This document shows, piece after piece, positions 1 through 8,630 of a stretch of DNA of 33,507 nucleotides; positions within the stretch are counted from its first letter, which is position 1, and every line of letters begins with the position of its first letter. The DNA is from an uncultured bacterium (GTDB lineage Bacteria; Muiribacteriota; Ozemobacteria; Ozemobacterales; Ozemobacteraceae), in assembly GCA_900317935.1 (NCBI GenBank), contig ONIU01000027.1, positions 1 through 33,507 on the forward strand. Direction: 5' to 3'. A program made the position numbers and the translations under genes. The notes beneath the pieces were generated by a model. That model searched no databases and was not told the DNA's origin. It saw only the letters and a list, made by a program, of their open reading frames with translations.

Positions 1-1505
1 ACATTCACTGGGGTATCGAGGCCTCTAATGGTCTGGTTTTCATGTTTAACAAATTCAATATTCTTTGGTGCAAATTTGAAACTTTCTTCATCTATAGCCA
101 AAGTTGTTCCAAGAGTTTTGTTATAAGCTTCAAGACGAGAAGCCAGATTAACTGTGGTTCCCATAACAGTAAATTCCTGACGGCGTTTAGAACCAATATT
201 TCCTGCCAATACAGGACCAGTAGCTATTCCTATTCTTATATTGAAACATTCCATACCTCGTTGAGCCCATTCTGCCTTCAGTTTTTTCAATTCTAAAAGC
301 ATTGCGCATGCAGCTTGAACAGCATTTTGAGAAGGATAAGGCAAATCGCTCAAAACCCCGAATCTTGCCATAACAGCATCGCCTATAAATTTGTCTATCT
401 CTCCCTGATAATCAAGAACTACTTCTGTCATTCGTGAAAGATAATCATTCATGGCAACAACAACTTCTTTTGGAGAAAGTTGGGAACTGAAATGAGTGAA
501 ACCAGCAATATCAGAAAATAAAATTGAAGCATTTTTAACGGTGCCACCCAAGTCTACTTTTTCAGGGTGTTTTAATAAATCTTCAATTAGCTCTGCTGAA
601 GTGTAGCGAGAAAAAATATCGTGCAAACGTCTCTTTTCAGCAATTTCTCTTTCGCTAATCTGTTTGGCAGATTCTAATTCTTCTCTTGTTTCCATAAAAA
701 TATCTGCATTAGTAATTGCACTACCAAAAAATAAAGGTAAAGCAACAAGGAACTTAGCTTCATTATCATCTATTTTTACGTGTCCATCTTCAAAAGATTC
801 AATATGAATAACACCGAAAAGCTTGTCTTTGGAAAACAAAGGAATAGCAACAAGTGTTTTTAAATCAGGCTTATTATCAATTATTTTAACTAATTCAGGG
901 TCGTATTCTGTGTCTGCCCGAAAAACATTCTGCTTCCTTTTTAAAGCATAACAAAGAATGTGAGGCAAATTATCCGGAATTATCAAAGCTTTTTTTATTT
1001 CATCAGAATATCCATACCACCGAAACGGGTACAATTCGTGTTTTATTTCGTCGCGCAGAAAAATAATATATCTGTTTGCCCCAACATCTGTTTGAATCAA
1101 GTCACAAATTGCATTAAAAAGTTTATCGGGAGACAAAGTATCAAGTAAAGTTTTTACTTTCCCCATAACTATTGAGAATCTTAATCTGACTTGATTAAGT
1201 TTGTTGTCTAATACTTTCTGTTTATCAAGATATTCACGTTTAACTTTTCGAGCATAAACTTCTTCGACTTCTTTTTTTATTTCAGGATTCAAAGAAGTGT
1301 CCATAGCCAATTTCTTCTTGGTCATAACCAATATAACTGAAATCAAAATCAGAATAATAAAAGCAAGTATACAAACTACAGTCCAAGCTAAGGGAGAAGA
1401 GGGAGTTTCAAGAACAATATTCGGAACAGAAACCCCTGCCCCATCCTGAGCCATAAGGCAATCAGACATCAAAACAAATAAAATTATAAATAATACTCTG
1501 TTCAT
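1..1505 (-). CDS. Membrane GAF-class III adenylate cyclase (3' end cut by window)
   Basis: The frame is open from ATG at 1505 to the left edge, about 501 codons, so the C-terminus is missing. In order: a signal-like hydrophobic start (residues 1-19), one membrane segment (about 40-62), a charged helix, a GAF-like sensor (about 130-245), a second helical linker (about 248-280), and a class III nucleotide cyclase domain. Seen catalytic residues: metal aspartates D332 (in FSDIAGFT) and D376 (IGDA), adenine-selecting K372 and T446, and transition-state N453 and R457 (VNLASRLE). The Lys/Thr pair is typical of class IIIb adenylate cyclases, so the inferred product is cAMP. The start overlaps the stop of the upstream pseudopilin gene as TAATG, implying coupled translation. 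It is the sixth gene of the flagellin-pseudopilin operon. The GAF ligand is unknown. Confidence 0.9.
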   Translation of the reverse strand, partial: MNRVLFIILFVLMSDCLMAQDGAGVSVPNIVLETPSSPLAWTVVCILAFIILILISVILVMTKKKLAMDTSLNPEIKKEVEEVYARKVKREYLDKQKVLDNKLNQVRLRFSIVMGKVKTLLDTLSPDKLFNAICDLIQTDVGANRYIIFLRDEIKHELYPFRWYGYSDEIKKALIIPDNLPHILCYALKRKQNVFRADTEYDPELVKIIDNKPDLKTLVAIPLFSKDKLFGVIHIESFEDGHVKIDDNEAKFLVALPLFFGSAITNADIFMETREELESAKQISEREIAEKRRLHDIFSRYTSAELIEDLLKHPEKVDLGGTVKNASILFSDIAGFTHFSSQLSPKEVVVAMNDYLSRMTEVVLDYQGEIDKFIGDAVMARFGVLSDLPYPSQNAVQAACAMLLELKKLKAEWAQRGMECFNIRIGIATGPVLAGNIGSKRRQEFTVMGTTVNLASRLEAYNKTLGTTLAIDEESFKFAPKNIEFVKHENQTIRGLDTPVN

Positions 1506-2191
1506 TAGTTATTAATACTCGTTGTTTTCGAAAAAGCTACGTTCAGTTTGAATTTATGATTATGAGGAATTCTATTTCCCTCACCAATAGAATGTTCTGG
1601 AGGCGTCATAGTTAAAGAAATCTCAAGCAGAGTTCCAACCATGTCATCTGGCGAAACACTGTCATTATCGCTTAAAGAAGTATAAGATCTTTCTTCTACT
1701 TTTACCAAGGGTTTTGCCACAAAATTTATTTCTTTAATATCATCTAATGTTGCTATCGTTTTCTTGTCACCGTTAACCAACTTAATCTTTCTTCCTTCTT
1801 TCACAAGGGAAAAAGATTCGGAATTACTACTATGAGCACCAGTATTAGAAAAATCAAAATCTAAGTGCGACACATTCCAACTTAATATTTTTCCATTATC
1901 TACTGTATTTGGAGAAGCATGAACTAAAATAGGCTTTGATTCCTTTTTCTTAACTTCTGGATGAGGTTTACCCATCTGATCATCAGGAATTTCGAGATAA
2001 TCACTGGCTTCTTCTATGCATTTTCTGAAATGTGTCCAAAAAATTTCAGCCTGTTTGGTTCTTTCCTGTTTCCAAAGAGTGATAGAAAAAGCGGAATTAC
2101 TGCGTTGAAACAAGAACATAATACCTGTAGCCAATATAGACAGTACTAAAGTCGAAATAATAACTTCTATAACAGTAAAACCCTTTTTCAT
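1505..2191 (-). CDS. J-like pseudopilin (second of two in the cassette)
   Basis: This is a prepilin-like protein with the leader MKKG followed by FTVIEV: cleavage expected after Gly4, Phe at +1 and Glu at +5, then a hydrophobic helix to about residue 28 and a long soluble domain. The length of about 228 residues suits a GspJ/PulJ-type minor pseudopilin. I chose ATG at 2191 rather than the ATG at 2197, because AGGA sits 7 bases before the former and too close to the latter. It follows the other J-like gene after 77 bases that hold a possible internal promoter, and it is translationally coupled (TAATG) to the cyclase gene. The family role is assembly at the tip of a type II secretion or type IV pilus-like fibre; which machine is not shown. 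Confidence 0.85.
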   Translation of the reverse strand: MKKGFTVIEVIISTLVLSILATGIMFLFQRSNSAFSITLWKQERTKQAEIFWTHFRKCIEEASDYLEIPDDQMGKPHPEVKKKESKPILVHASPNTVDNGKILSWNVSHLDFDFSNTGAHSSNSESFSLVKEGRKIKLVNGDKKTIATLDDIKEINFVAKPLVKVEERSYTSLSDNDSVSPDDMVGTLLEISLTMTPPEHSIGEGNRIPHNHKFKLNVAFSKTTSINN

Positions 2192-2221
2192 AATCATTTC
2201 CTAATGCAAAACAGTACTGTG

Positions 2222-2230
2222 ATTATATCA
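2222..2230 (-). promoter_or_regulatory. Possible internal promoter, extended -10
   Basis: On the minus strand this reads TG-A-TATAAT, an extended -10 element, in the gap between the two J-like pseudopilin genes. No good -35 hexamer lies 16-18 bases upstream. The predicted start near 2215 would leave a 24-base leader for the second J-like gene and the cyclase, allowing them to be expressed apart from flagellin. Confidence 0.35.
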
Positions 2231-2274
2231 TATTATTGTTTTTATACTAATTAGTTTTTGTTGTTTTCCCTTAG

Positions 2275-2826
2275 CTAGCGCATCTTATTGGCTCTTACTG
2301 GATAAAAAGTAGTTTTAAAGTCAAAAGATTTATTTTTTAAGTCGGAAGAACCCATTTTCAGATTTATTTCTAATCCAAGTCTTTTTACTGGTGTAGCTCC
2401 AGTAGAAATACTCTCTTCGTTTAATTTCCAGCTAAAAGAAGCTATTTTACCTTTTACTATCGTATGTGCTTTACCATTTGCAATACGTCTAGTCATATTG
2501 TAATAGCCGTTTGTTTGAAGAACAGCAGAATAAATAATCGGCTTCACTACTCCATCCTGACTATCGTAAACATTGAACTTTATCTGGTTTTCATCAATAG
2601 TCATATAATTTCCGTCTTTTGGCATAACGCTATTATTCAAATCATTTCTCAATCTGGCAGTAAAAAGAGCACATTCCTGCATTAAAACAGCAGAACCTTC
2701 GCCAGCAGAAAAACTTTTGGAAAAACCCATAAACAAAGAGATAACCATTCCCAAAAACACAGCAGAAACCCCGGCAGCTACAAGGATTTCAACAAGAGTA
2801 AAAGCTTTTCTATCAGATATTGTCAT
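2275..2826 (-). CDS. J-like pseudopilin (first of two in the cassette)
   Basis: This 183-residue prepilin-like protein has the leader MTISDRKA followed by FTLVEIL: Ala8 at -1, Phe at +1, Glu at +5, then a hydrophobic helix to about residue 32. The soluble part is beta-rich and hydrophilic, as in GspJ-type or PilW-type minor pilins. The start overlaps the end of the I-like gene by 14 bases, so translation is probably coupled. Its nearest relative in the window by position and type is the 185-residue gene at 21460. The substrate or role of the fibre is unknown. Confidence 0.85.
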   Translation of the reverse strand: MTISDRKAFTLVEILVAAGVSAVFLGMVISLFMGFSKSFSAGEGSAVLMQECALFTARLRNDLNNSVMPKDGNYMTIDENQIKFNVYDSQDGVVKPIIYSAVLQTNGYYNMTRRIANGKAHTIVKGKIASFSWKLNEESISTGATPVKRLGLEINLKMGSSDLKNKSFDFKTTFYPVRANKMR

Positions 2827-3268
2827 TATTTATTATAACCTTTATGCTGAAATCCTTTTTTTGATCAGAATTCTTTGTTATAGGGTATTTAACATTTACA
2901 GTTACTTTTTTAAAAAACACCTTATTGTTTTTTACTATATCTTCTACTGTCATGCTGAGTTTATAATCAGAACTGAAACTTAAATGATATATTGCATCTG
3001 TATCAGCAAAATTAGCTCCATTTTTTATAACATTTTCTTCATAAAAACCAGGTTTAATCATATTAAAAGGTAAAGAAATGGTCTGTTCCATAAGTTCAAG
3101 TGCAGCATTATGCGCTCTGAACTCTGATTCAGTCATTTGTATTCCTTGACTGCCGGAAGAAAAAGCCAAAAAAGAAGGCAGCATAACCACTATAAGTATT
3201 GCCATTGAAATAGTTATTTCTACCAACGACAAAGCTCTTTTTCCAATTAATCTGTATTTTAACTTCAT
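2813..3268 (-). CDS. I-like pseudopilin
   Basis: This 151-residue protein has the leader ending KRA followed by LSLVEI: Ala12 at -1, Glu at +5, then a hydrophobic helix (about 13-37) and a small soluble domain. The size and position between a K-like and a J-like gene match the GspI/PulI class of minor pseudopilins. It starts 5 bases after the stop of the K-like gene. The counterpart in the other cassette is the 154-residue gene at 20999. Confidence 0.82.
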   Translation of the reverse strand: MKLKYRLIGKRALSLVEITISMAILIVVMLPSFLAFSSGSQGIQMTESEFRAHNAALELMEQTISLPFNMIKPGFYEENVIKNGANFADTDAIYHLSFSSDYKLSMTVEDIVKNNKVFFKKVTVNVKYPITKNSDQKKDFSIKVIINNDNI

Positions 3269-3273
3269 TTTAA

Positions 3274-5361
3274 TTATTCATTCCAATAAGAATCTTTTTG
3301 AGCAATAAGGATTTTATAGAATCTGTCATAACTGCTTTTTGTCGGATCTTGAGCTTCTCTGTATCTAATTACTCCGCCCTGAAAACGATGATCAGCATAA
3401 ATATTCTTTGCGCACAAAGAACCAAAAACCTCAAACTTTGAGCCATAATCAATTTCTGCTTTTGGCGCAATAATGTCAACCATATTGGTTATTGTAGATT
3501 CAAACCTGATTCTGCAGTCAGATGCTGCTGCAACACTAAGAATTTCAGAAGTATCAGCCAAAGAAATACCTCTAAAACTTATATTTCCCTTCTCTAAAAG
3601 AATAATGCCTCCTCCTTTCACAACAAGAGGCTGAGGCATTCCTACAGGTGGAATTACAAAATCTTCATTCATATCATTGTTTATTAAAACGACAGAATTA
3701 AGTTCTAATTCGCCATTTTCATTAAGATACTTTTTCCAAAAATCAGCTGGCGTAGAAACAACATCTTGGACTCTCTGCCTTATAAGTTTTATAGAATCCT
3801 CTATAGCCGGTTTTCCTTTATAATAAACATTGCCATCTCTAGAAATACTGCTTTCACCCTCTTTATCAAAATCCAATATTTTTTTTGCAGTTGGAAAAAC
3901 TCTATCTGTTTTTTTGTCGTAAACATCCTGCATAGAATTATAAGATTCTGCATAAGGCATTTCTACAATACAACTCATTAATTTTGAGTATTCATCATAG
4001 TTTTTAAAAAGCATTCTGGTTTTGAGCATTGGACCGCCAACTTTTCGTCCCATAAACTCTGTAATATCTATATTTTTTCCATAATTATCATAAGGAAGAG
4101 AACGAAGCAAATAGATTGGCAAAGGACTCTGACTTTCAAATATTTCCTTAACTTCTGGATCTTCCGGCTTAACTTCAAGATTTGCAAATCTGACAAAAGC
4201 AGAATAAACAGGTCCTATTACTCTGGTTCTAGATTGATAACCCTTTCTAGCATCACCAAAGAGATGAAGAATAGAAGATTTTGCACCATAAGTCCGCCTT
4301 TCTCTACTAGAAAGAATATCTCCTTCATACATTGCTTCAATCTGCATTCTTTTGCTTCTGTCGTGAAAACAGTCCAAAATAAAACTATGCCAAAAACGAT
4401 AATGAGCATTCTTTATTGATTCGCTGCTTTTATCCCATGGAATAGTCAAAGTATTAAAGAATGTTTCAGGCAAAGAGTTAACAGGTGTATTCAAGCGTAC
4501 CGGCGAAAAAACATTTGGATTACTAACATCGTAAAAATGAAAAATTTCACCTAAATCCCCTGCCCCAGAACAAAGATTCAATCTGGTTTTAGTCCCTTTC
4601 AGCCATATCCATCCGCGTTTTTTCCAAACTTCAGGGTCTTTTTCTTCTTTCTCTATATCTGCTATATTACCAGGTTCTACAGGATATTCCGGAGTTGCAT
4701 GGTTGTAAACAATTATTGGCTGAGGACCATCTGTAATCATTCCCTTATAGTCATTGCGAATAATGTTATAATCACTGGTGCTATTATTAAGATAAAGGGT
4801 AAATTTGCTCATAACCCCAGGAACCATATTAAAAACGCTAATACCGCGCTTTATCATTATTTTACGAGTCGCCCCTTTATATTTTCCAACAGATTCTATA
4901 ACAAGCCATCCGTCTACTGCTTTGGGGTCACACCAAACGCTTTGGTTCCTTTCAATAGGCTTAAAATCTCTTAAATAAACATTCACCTCTATTGAAGCTG
5001 TTTTGTCTATCTCTGCTGAAAACTTTTTTAAATCATTATTCCAACTATCATCTAAAATATCATTTATGCAAATATTATTAATGGATTTGCTGTTTAAAAA
5101 TATTTCTTTTAATTTTTCTAAGGTTCTCGTACCAGCACTAAAATTATTGCCAATACTTTCTCTTATTGAACCTATTGTGGTATTTATACCTGTTTCAGCG
5201 AGAAAATGTGCTATTTCTCCGTTTACTATTATATGCATTCCAGTGTATTGCCTGCTGACAAAAGTATAAAGCACTACTGAAAGCAATAAAAGAACGGTAC
5301 CTATAATAAGAGCAACCATAATCGTAAAACCACGATTATGGTTGCTTAGCTTCAAAATCAT
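3274..5361 (-). CDS. Large GspK/PilX-like tip pseudopilin
   Basis: The protein has 695 residues, with the leader ending NRG followed by FTIMVALI and a hydrophobic helix at about 13-35. Phe is at +1, but Glu5 is missing (Val instead). Loss of Glu5 is characteristic of GspK, the fibre-tip subunit, which is also the largest minor pseudopilin. The body is far longer than usual GspK (about 330 residues). It contains a C-terminal stretch (about 560-660) of short hydrophobic repeats rich in GGGI and V/I pairs that looks like a beta-solenoid; that fold is inference. Its ATG overlaps the flagellin stop as ATGA. It is paralogous in layout to the 780-residue protein at 18650. Confidence 0.82.
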   Translation of the reverse strand: MILKLSNHNRGFTIMVALIIGTVLLLLSVVLYTFVSRQYTGMHIIVNGEIAHFLAETGINTTIGSIRESIGNNFSAGTRTLEKLKEIFLNSKSINNICINDILDDSWNNDLKKFSAEIDKTASIEVNVYLRDFKPIERNQSVWCDPKAVDGWLVIESVGKYKGATRKIMIKRGISVFNMVPGVMSKFTLYLNNSTSDYNIIRNDYKGMITDGPQPIIVYNHATPEYPVEPGNIADIEKEEKDPEVWKKRGWIWLKGTKTRLNLCSGAGDLGEIFHFYDVSNPNVFSPVRLNTPVNSLPETFFNTLTIPWDKSSESIKNAHYRFWHSFILDCFHDRSKRMQIEAMYEGDILSSRERRTYGAKSSILHLFGDARKGYQSRTRVIGPVYSAFVRFANLEVKPEDPEVKEIFESQSPLPIYLLRSLPYDNYGKNIDITEFMGRKVGGPMLKTRMLFKNYDEYSKLMSCIVEMPYAESYNSMQDVYDKKTDRVFPTAKKILDFDKEGESSISRDGNVYYKGKPAIEDSIKLIRQRVQDVVSTPADFWKKYLNENGELELNSVVLINNDMNEDFVIPPVGMPQPLVVKGGGIILLEKGNISFRGISLADTSEILSVAAASDCRIRFESTITNMVDIIAPKAEIDYGSKFEVFGSLCAKNIYADHRFQGGVIRYREAQDPTKSSYDRFYKILIAQKDSYWNE

Positions 5362-6146
5362 TCTTTAAGTAAGTTTAATACATTTGAACGAGTATCTTCG
5401 TTCATTTTATAAACTTTTAAAGAAGCCTGAGACTGCATTTTAGATAATGTTAGATTCATTATCTCATTTGCCATATCAACATCGCCAATTTGAGATTGGG
5501 CAGACACAGCATTCATGTATTGGTTACCTAAATTTGCAATATTAGAATTGATTCCATTTAAAGCAGCTCCTAAACTGCTCTGAGTAGAAACAACCTTGCT
5601 TAATGCAGATTTAGCCAAATCTGATGCAGACATAGCTTCACCTGGCGTTGCAACTGAAAGATTATTAAGCCCAAGAGCATTGGCTGTCATAGAATCAATT
5701 GCAAATTTTTCCCCATTTTGAAGAGTAGTAGAAAAAGAACCGTCTAATAGATTCTGACCGTTATACTGAGTTTGATTAGCACTCATATTAATCTGAGACG
5801 AAAGCTGATTAATCTGTTGCTGAATCATAGCACGGTCTGATTCTGTTAGGGTTCCATTAGATGCTTGCAAAGCAAGACTATTTATACCCTGCAAAATGTT
5901 GGAAGTAGTTGTGAGTGAGCTTGACGCAGTCTGTAAAACTGATGCCTGACTTTGTTGATTTGACATCAGCTGTGCCAAAGCGCGACTCTGGGAATCGAAT
6001 GCCGATAGCATTGCGCTGCCCGCCGGATCTTCACTTGCGCGGCTAATCCGTTTACCGCTTGAAATTCGTCCGACAGACTTACTTATTGCGCTATCAGCGT
6101 GTAAAAGATTGGTATGTAAATTATTACCACCTACACCTGTTAGCAT
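5358..6146 (-). CDS. fliC: Flagellin, short D0/D1 type
   Basis: This 262-residue flagellin is made only of the conserved N- and C-terminal helical domains. The N-terminal half shows KSVGRISSGKRISRASEDPAG and SLALQASNGTLTESDR, then QYNGQNLLDG. The C-terminal half shows IGDVDMANEIMNLTLSKMQ and ends NVLNLLKE. The variable D2/D3 outer domains are absent. Known role: filament subunit, exported by the flagellar type III apparatus. AAGGAGG lies 5 bases before the ATG. A sigma-28-like promoter sits upstream. The last codon overlaps the pseudopilin K-like start (ATGA), which is unusual for a flagellin. No other flagellar genes are in the window. Confidence 0.95.
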   Translation of the reverse strand: MLTGVGGNNLHTNLLHADSAISKSVGRISSGKRISRASEDPAGSAMLSAFDSQSRALAQLMSNQQSQASVLQTASSSLTTTSNILQGINSLALQASNGTLTESDRAMIQQQINQLSSQINMSANQTQYNGQNLLDGSFSTTLQNGEKFAIDSMTANALGLNNLSVATPGEAMSASDLAKSALSKVVSTQSSLGAALNGINSNIANLGNQYMNAVSAQSQIGDVDMANEIMNLTLSKMQSQASLKVYKMNEDTRSNVLNLLKE

Positions 6147-6190
6147 ATAGACCTCCTTGTCTTTTATACCTTATGTACTATTATAATGAT

Positions 6191-6217
6191 TTATCGACTA
6201 ACTAGCTAGATAGCTTA
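6191..6217 (-). promoter_or_regulatory. Sigma-28 (FliA)-like promoter of flagellin
   Basis: The minus strand reads TAAG, 15 bases, GTCGATAA, against the known FliA consensus TAAA-N15-GCCGATAA: 3 of 4 and 7 of 8 positions match with exact spacing. It overlaps the last codons and stop of the STAS gene. The start site would be near 6185, about 39 bases before the flagellin ATG. A TATAAT further downstream has no matching -35 box. Confidence 0.6.
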
Positions 6218-6548
6218 AAGCTTCTTTTTCATCTTCGTAAGCATCACCCATTTGAAGCAAGCCAACCATCTTAAATACGCTGCGTGATAATTCGCTTAAA
6301 CCACAAAAAGCCAAATCCCCGCCTTTTTCATCTACAATTATCTCAGCCATTTCAATAAGTTGAGCTATACCCTGTGAGTTTATTACGGGAGAATCAGTAA
6401 AATTCAGCAATATCTTTTTTGAACCTTCTTCTAACGCCTTTTCAACATATTCGAATAAAGCAGAACCACCCTTTTCGTCAACATAGCCGATAGGGTGTAA
6501 AACACAGACATTGCCTATTATTTCTTTGTTAATTGTTATTTTTGCCAT
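6198..6548 (-). CDS. STAS-domain protein, anti-sigma factor antagonist type
   Basis: This 116-residue single-domain protein has the STAS pattern: alternating strands and helices, with the loop VINSQGIAQL holding Ser58 at the site that is phosphorylated in SpoIIAA/RsbV-type proteins. The typical role is binding an anti-sigma or switch kinase when unphosphorylated; no partner kinase is nearby. I chose ATG at 6548; an upstream TTG at 6584 lies inside the promoter and has no Shine-Dalgarno. The gene sits directly before flagellin, and its 3' end carries the flagellin promoter, which suggests a link to motility control (inference). Confidence 0.85.
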   Translation of the reverse strand: MAKITINKEIIGNVCVLHPIGYVDEKGGSALFEYVEKALEEGSKKILLNFTDSPVINSQGIAQLIEMAEIIVDEKGGDLAFCGLSELSRSVFKMVGLLQMGDAYEDEKEALSYLAS

Positions 6549-6555
6549 AGTCGTG

Positions 6556-6584
6556 ATTATACTTATAATAACAATCAATGTCAA
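6556..6584 (-). promoter_or_regulatory. Perfect consensus promoter, leaderless start for STAS gene
   Basis: The minus strand holds TTGACA (6584-6579), 17 bases, TATAAT (6561-6556), all matching consensus. The expected first transcribed base is about 6549, next to the A of the ATG at 6548. No Shine-Dalgarno is present, in keeping with a leaderless mRNA. Confidence 0.8.
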
Positions 6585-6665
6585 ACAATAATATGTACAT
6601 TAGTTCTTGGTATTTTTAATTTATGTTCTTTGTTATAATACCAGTAAAGTAGCAAATAATAATTG

Positions 6666-8600
6666 TTAAAAAATATTTATTACCTCAGCAGTATAAACAG
6701 AATCACTATAATCTTCCAAATATACCTGTGCACAAAAATCTAAGCCGGGTTGAGGAATTGCCTGTCCTTCATGAAAAATCAGAAGATATTTTCTACCAGA
6801 ATAATCTAACAGCATAGCTTGCCTATTCTGAACATTTACATCTTCTATTTTACCTCTAACATTTAAGTACTCTGTTTTAAATTTTTCTTTTGAATAATCA
6901 TCAGTAAAACCAAATTCTTGATTTAATGAAACTTTGTGTTTTTTCTTAGAATTATTATCAGAAATAAACCATGCACTAGGAGCCATAAACCCAAACCATA
7001 TCAGCAAAGTAAGAATAAAACCTATACTATGGCAAGTTATAGCAAATTTTATCAGTTCAGTTTTTTCTTCTGAATTATCTTCTCTTAAGCACTGAACTCT
7101 TTCTAAGCGATATAATTCTCGCTGCTTAACCATACATTTTTCTTCAAGCAATCGAGCTTCTGCCAAATTCCAATAATCATCAGATTTTTTATTTGGATTC
7201 TCGGAAGCTAGTTTTTTTGAAATTCTTTCAAGGAAAGGTTTTAAGTCTGTATCCTCATTTCTCTTCGCATTAAACTGAAAATATACTTCACAAAATACTT
7301 CTTCATTTGCGTTATCATACAAAACAGACATCAATTCAGCTCGTATTTCTTCATTTTTTTCACGTTTCAAAGCAGATAGATAAATATCACTAGCTGAAGC
7401 AAAATCTAAATTTTCCAGACAAAATAAAGCATTTTTTCTTTGAGACAGTTTAACAGAATTCATCATTCTGTCTAAGATACACAAAGCCTGGGTCTTATCT
7501 GATAAAGCATAAGCATTTATTGCGGATACTTTTACAGAATCTGATTCACTCTTTATAAATTCAGGTAAATAAGACTGCAAAATCTCCAAATCAATTTTAC
7601 TAAGAGTTTCAATCGCAGCCTGTAAAACAGAACTATCTTTAGAATCCAAGCATTTAACAACATATTCTGAGTCTAGTTTACTTCCATAATCTTCTATAAG
7701 CTTAAGAATAACCATCTGTTCTGAAGAGTCGTATTTTTTTATATCAGGAAGAAGGGGCGGTATCATTTTAGAATAATTGTCGTTTGTAATTGATGAATAA
7801 AGAATTTTTCTCTGTTCAGGTGTATCCGTTCCTATTTTTGCTTCTTCTAATGGAATATCAATAGAGAAAGTCTTTAAATATTCTTTTACTTTTTTTGTTA
7901 CTTCTTCATTTTTTTCTTTTTTTAAGAAATCTTTTATAAGATTGCTTACGTCTGCTATTTTCTGTCTTATCAATTCGCAAAGTTTTATAGCAGCTTTCAT
8001 TCTTATTTCTGGTTCTTCTGAAGAAAGCAAAGCCGAAAAATGACTTATATATATTTTTATACGCTTATTATCATAATCAAGCTTAATTTTTTTAAACTGC
8101 TTAATTGGAGCATCTGCTTCTAGTTTTGCTTTATAAAGGGAGTCCAGTACCCCCATTAATATTCCATTAATAAGATCAGAACGCAAACCTCTTGTGGCCT
8201 GCTGAGCTTCATACAAATGAGATGCCGTAACTTTGTCAGGATTAGCCATAAAAACTAAACCTGCTTTTTGTATTAAATCAGGTTCATTTTCTACTGTTAA
8301 ATACTTTATTAGTATAGCTTCAATCTGGTTAAACGGGAAAAATAAAGAATGATTTAATGCGGCATCCCGTTCTGTTTTATTCTTCGAAAAAAGCATTGCT
8401 GCCAAATATCTTATAGCTTCGGTTCTATCCCACCGACACATTGATCTGGCTGCTCTAGAACGAACCCATACATTGCTGTTAAGCAGTAATGAAACAATAT
8501 TGGCTTTTAGTCCTTCTAGATCTACCGTTTCTAAAGCATCAACTGCAGCACAGACAACTGATGGATCATTAGATTTTAATTGGGCGATTAAATCACTCAT
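6666..8600 (-). CDS. HEAT-repeat membrane protein
   Basis: This 644-residue protein is made mostly of helical HEAT-like repeats (about 1-460), for example VWVRSRAARSM, PEIRMKAAIKLCEL and DSVKVSAINAYALSD. A hydrophobic segment (about 517-545) follows, then a short C-terminal beta-rich domain beginning VRGKIEDV that looks OB-like (inference). There is no signal peptide, so the repeats are probably cytoplasmic with a C-terminal membrane anchor. HEAT arrays are protein-binding scaffolds. It lies 30 bases after the secreted TPR gene, with no visible Shine-Dalgarno. I do not recognise a specific family. Confidence 0.75.
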   Translation of the reverse strand: MSDLIAQLKSNDPSVVCAAVDALETVDLEGLKANIVSLLLNSNVWVRSRAARSMCRWDRTEAIRYLAAMLFSKNKTERDAALNHSLFFPFNQIEAILIKYLTVENEPDLIQKAGLVFMANPDKVTASHLYEAQQATRGLRSDLINGILMGVLDSLYKAKLEADAPIKQFKKIKLDYDNKRIKIYISHFSALLSSEEPEIRMKAAIKLCELIRQKIADVSNLIKDFLKKEKNEEVTKKVKEYLKTFSIDIPLEEAKIGTDTPEQRKILYSSITNDNYSKMIPPLLPDIKKYDSSEQMVILKLIEDYGSKLDSEYVVKCLDSKDSSVLQAAIETLSKIDLEILQSYLPEFIKSESDSVKVSAINAYALSDKTQALCILDRMMNSVKLSQRKNALFCLENLDFASASDIYLSALKREKNEEIRAELMSVLYDNANEEVFCEVYFQFNAKRNEDTDLKPFLERISKKLASENPNKKSDDYWNLAEARLLEEKCMVKQRELYRLERVQCLREDNSEEKTELIKFAITCHSIGFILTLLIWFGFMAPSAWFISDNNSKKKHKVSLNQEFGFTDDYSKEKFKTEYLNVRGKIEDVNVQNRQAMLLDYSGRKYLLIFHEGQAIPQPGLDFCAQVYLEDYSDSVYTAEVINIF

Positions 8601-8630
8601 AAATAATTAAAAACCGTACATATTTGATTT

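Noticed and set aside
960..1148. Plus-strand 62-residue frame
   Set aside because: It is opposite the GAF domain of the cyclase gene, with no start signals.
6608..6643. TGGTATT/AATACCA hairpin after the HEAT-repeat gene, as a terminator
   Set aside because: The stem is only 7 bases with a 22-base loop and no T-run directly after it.
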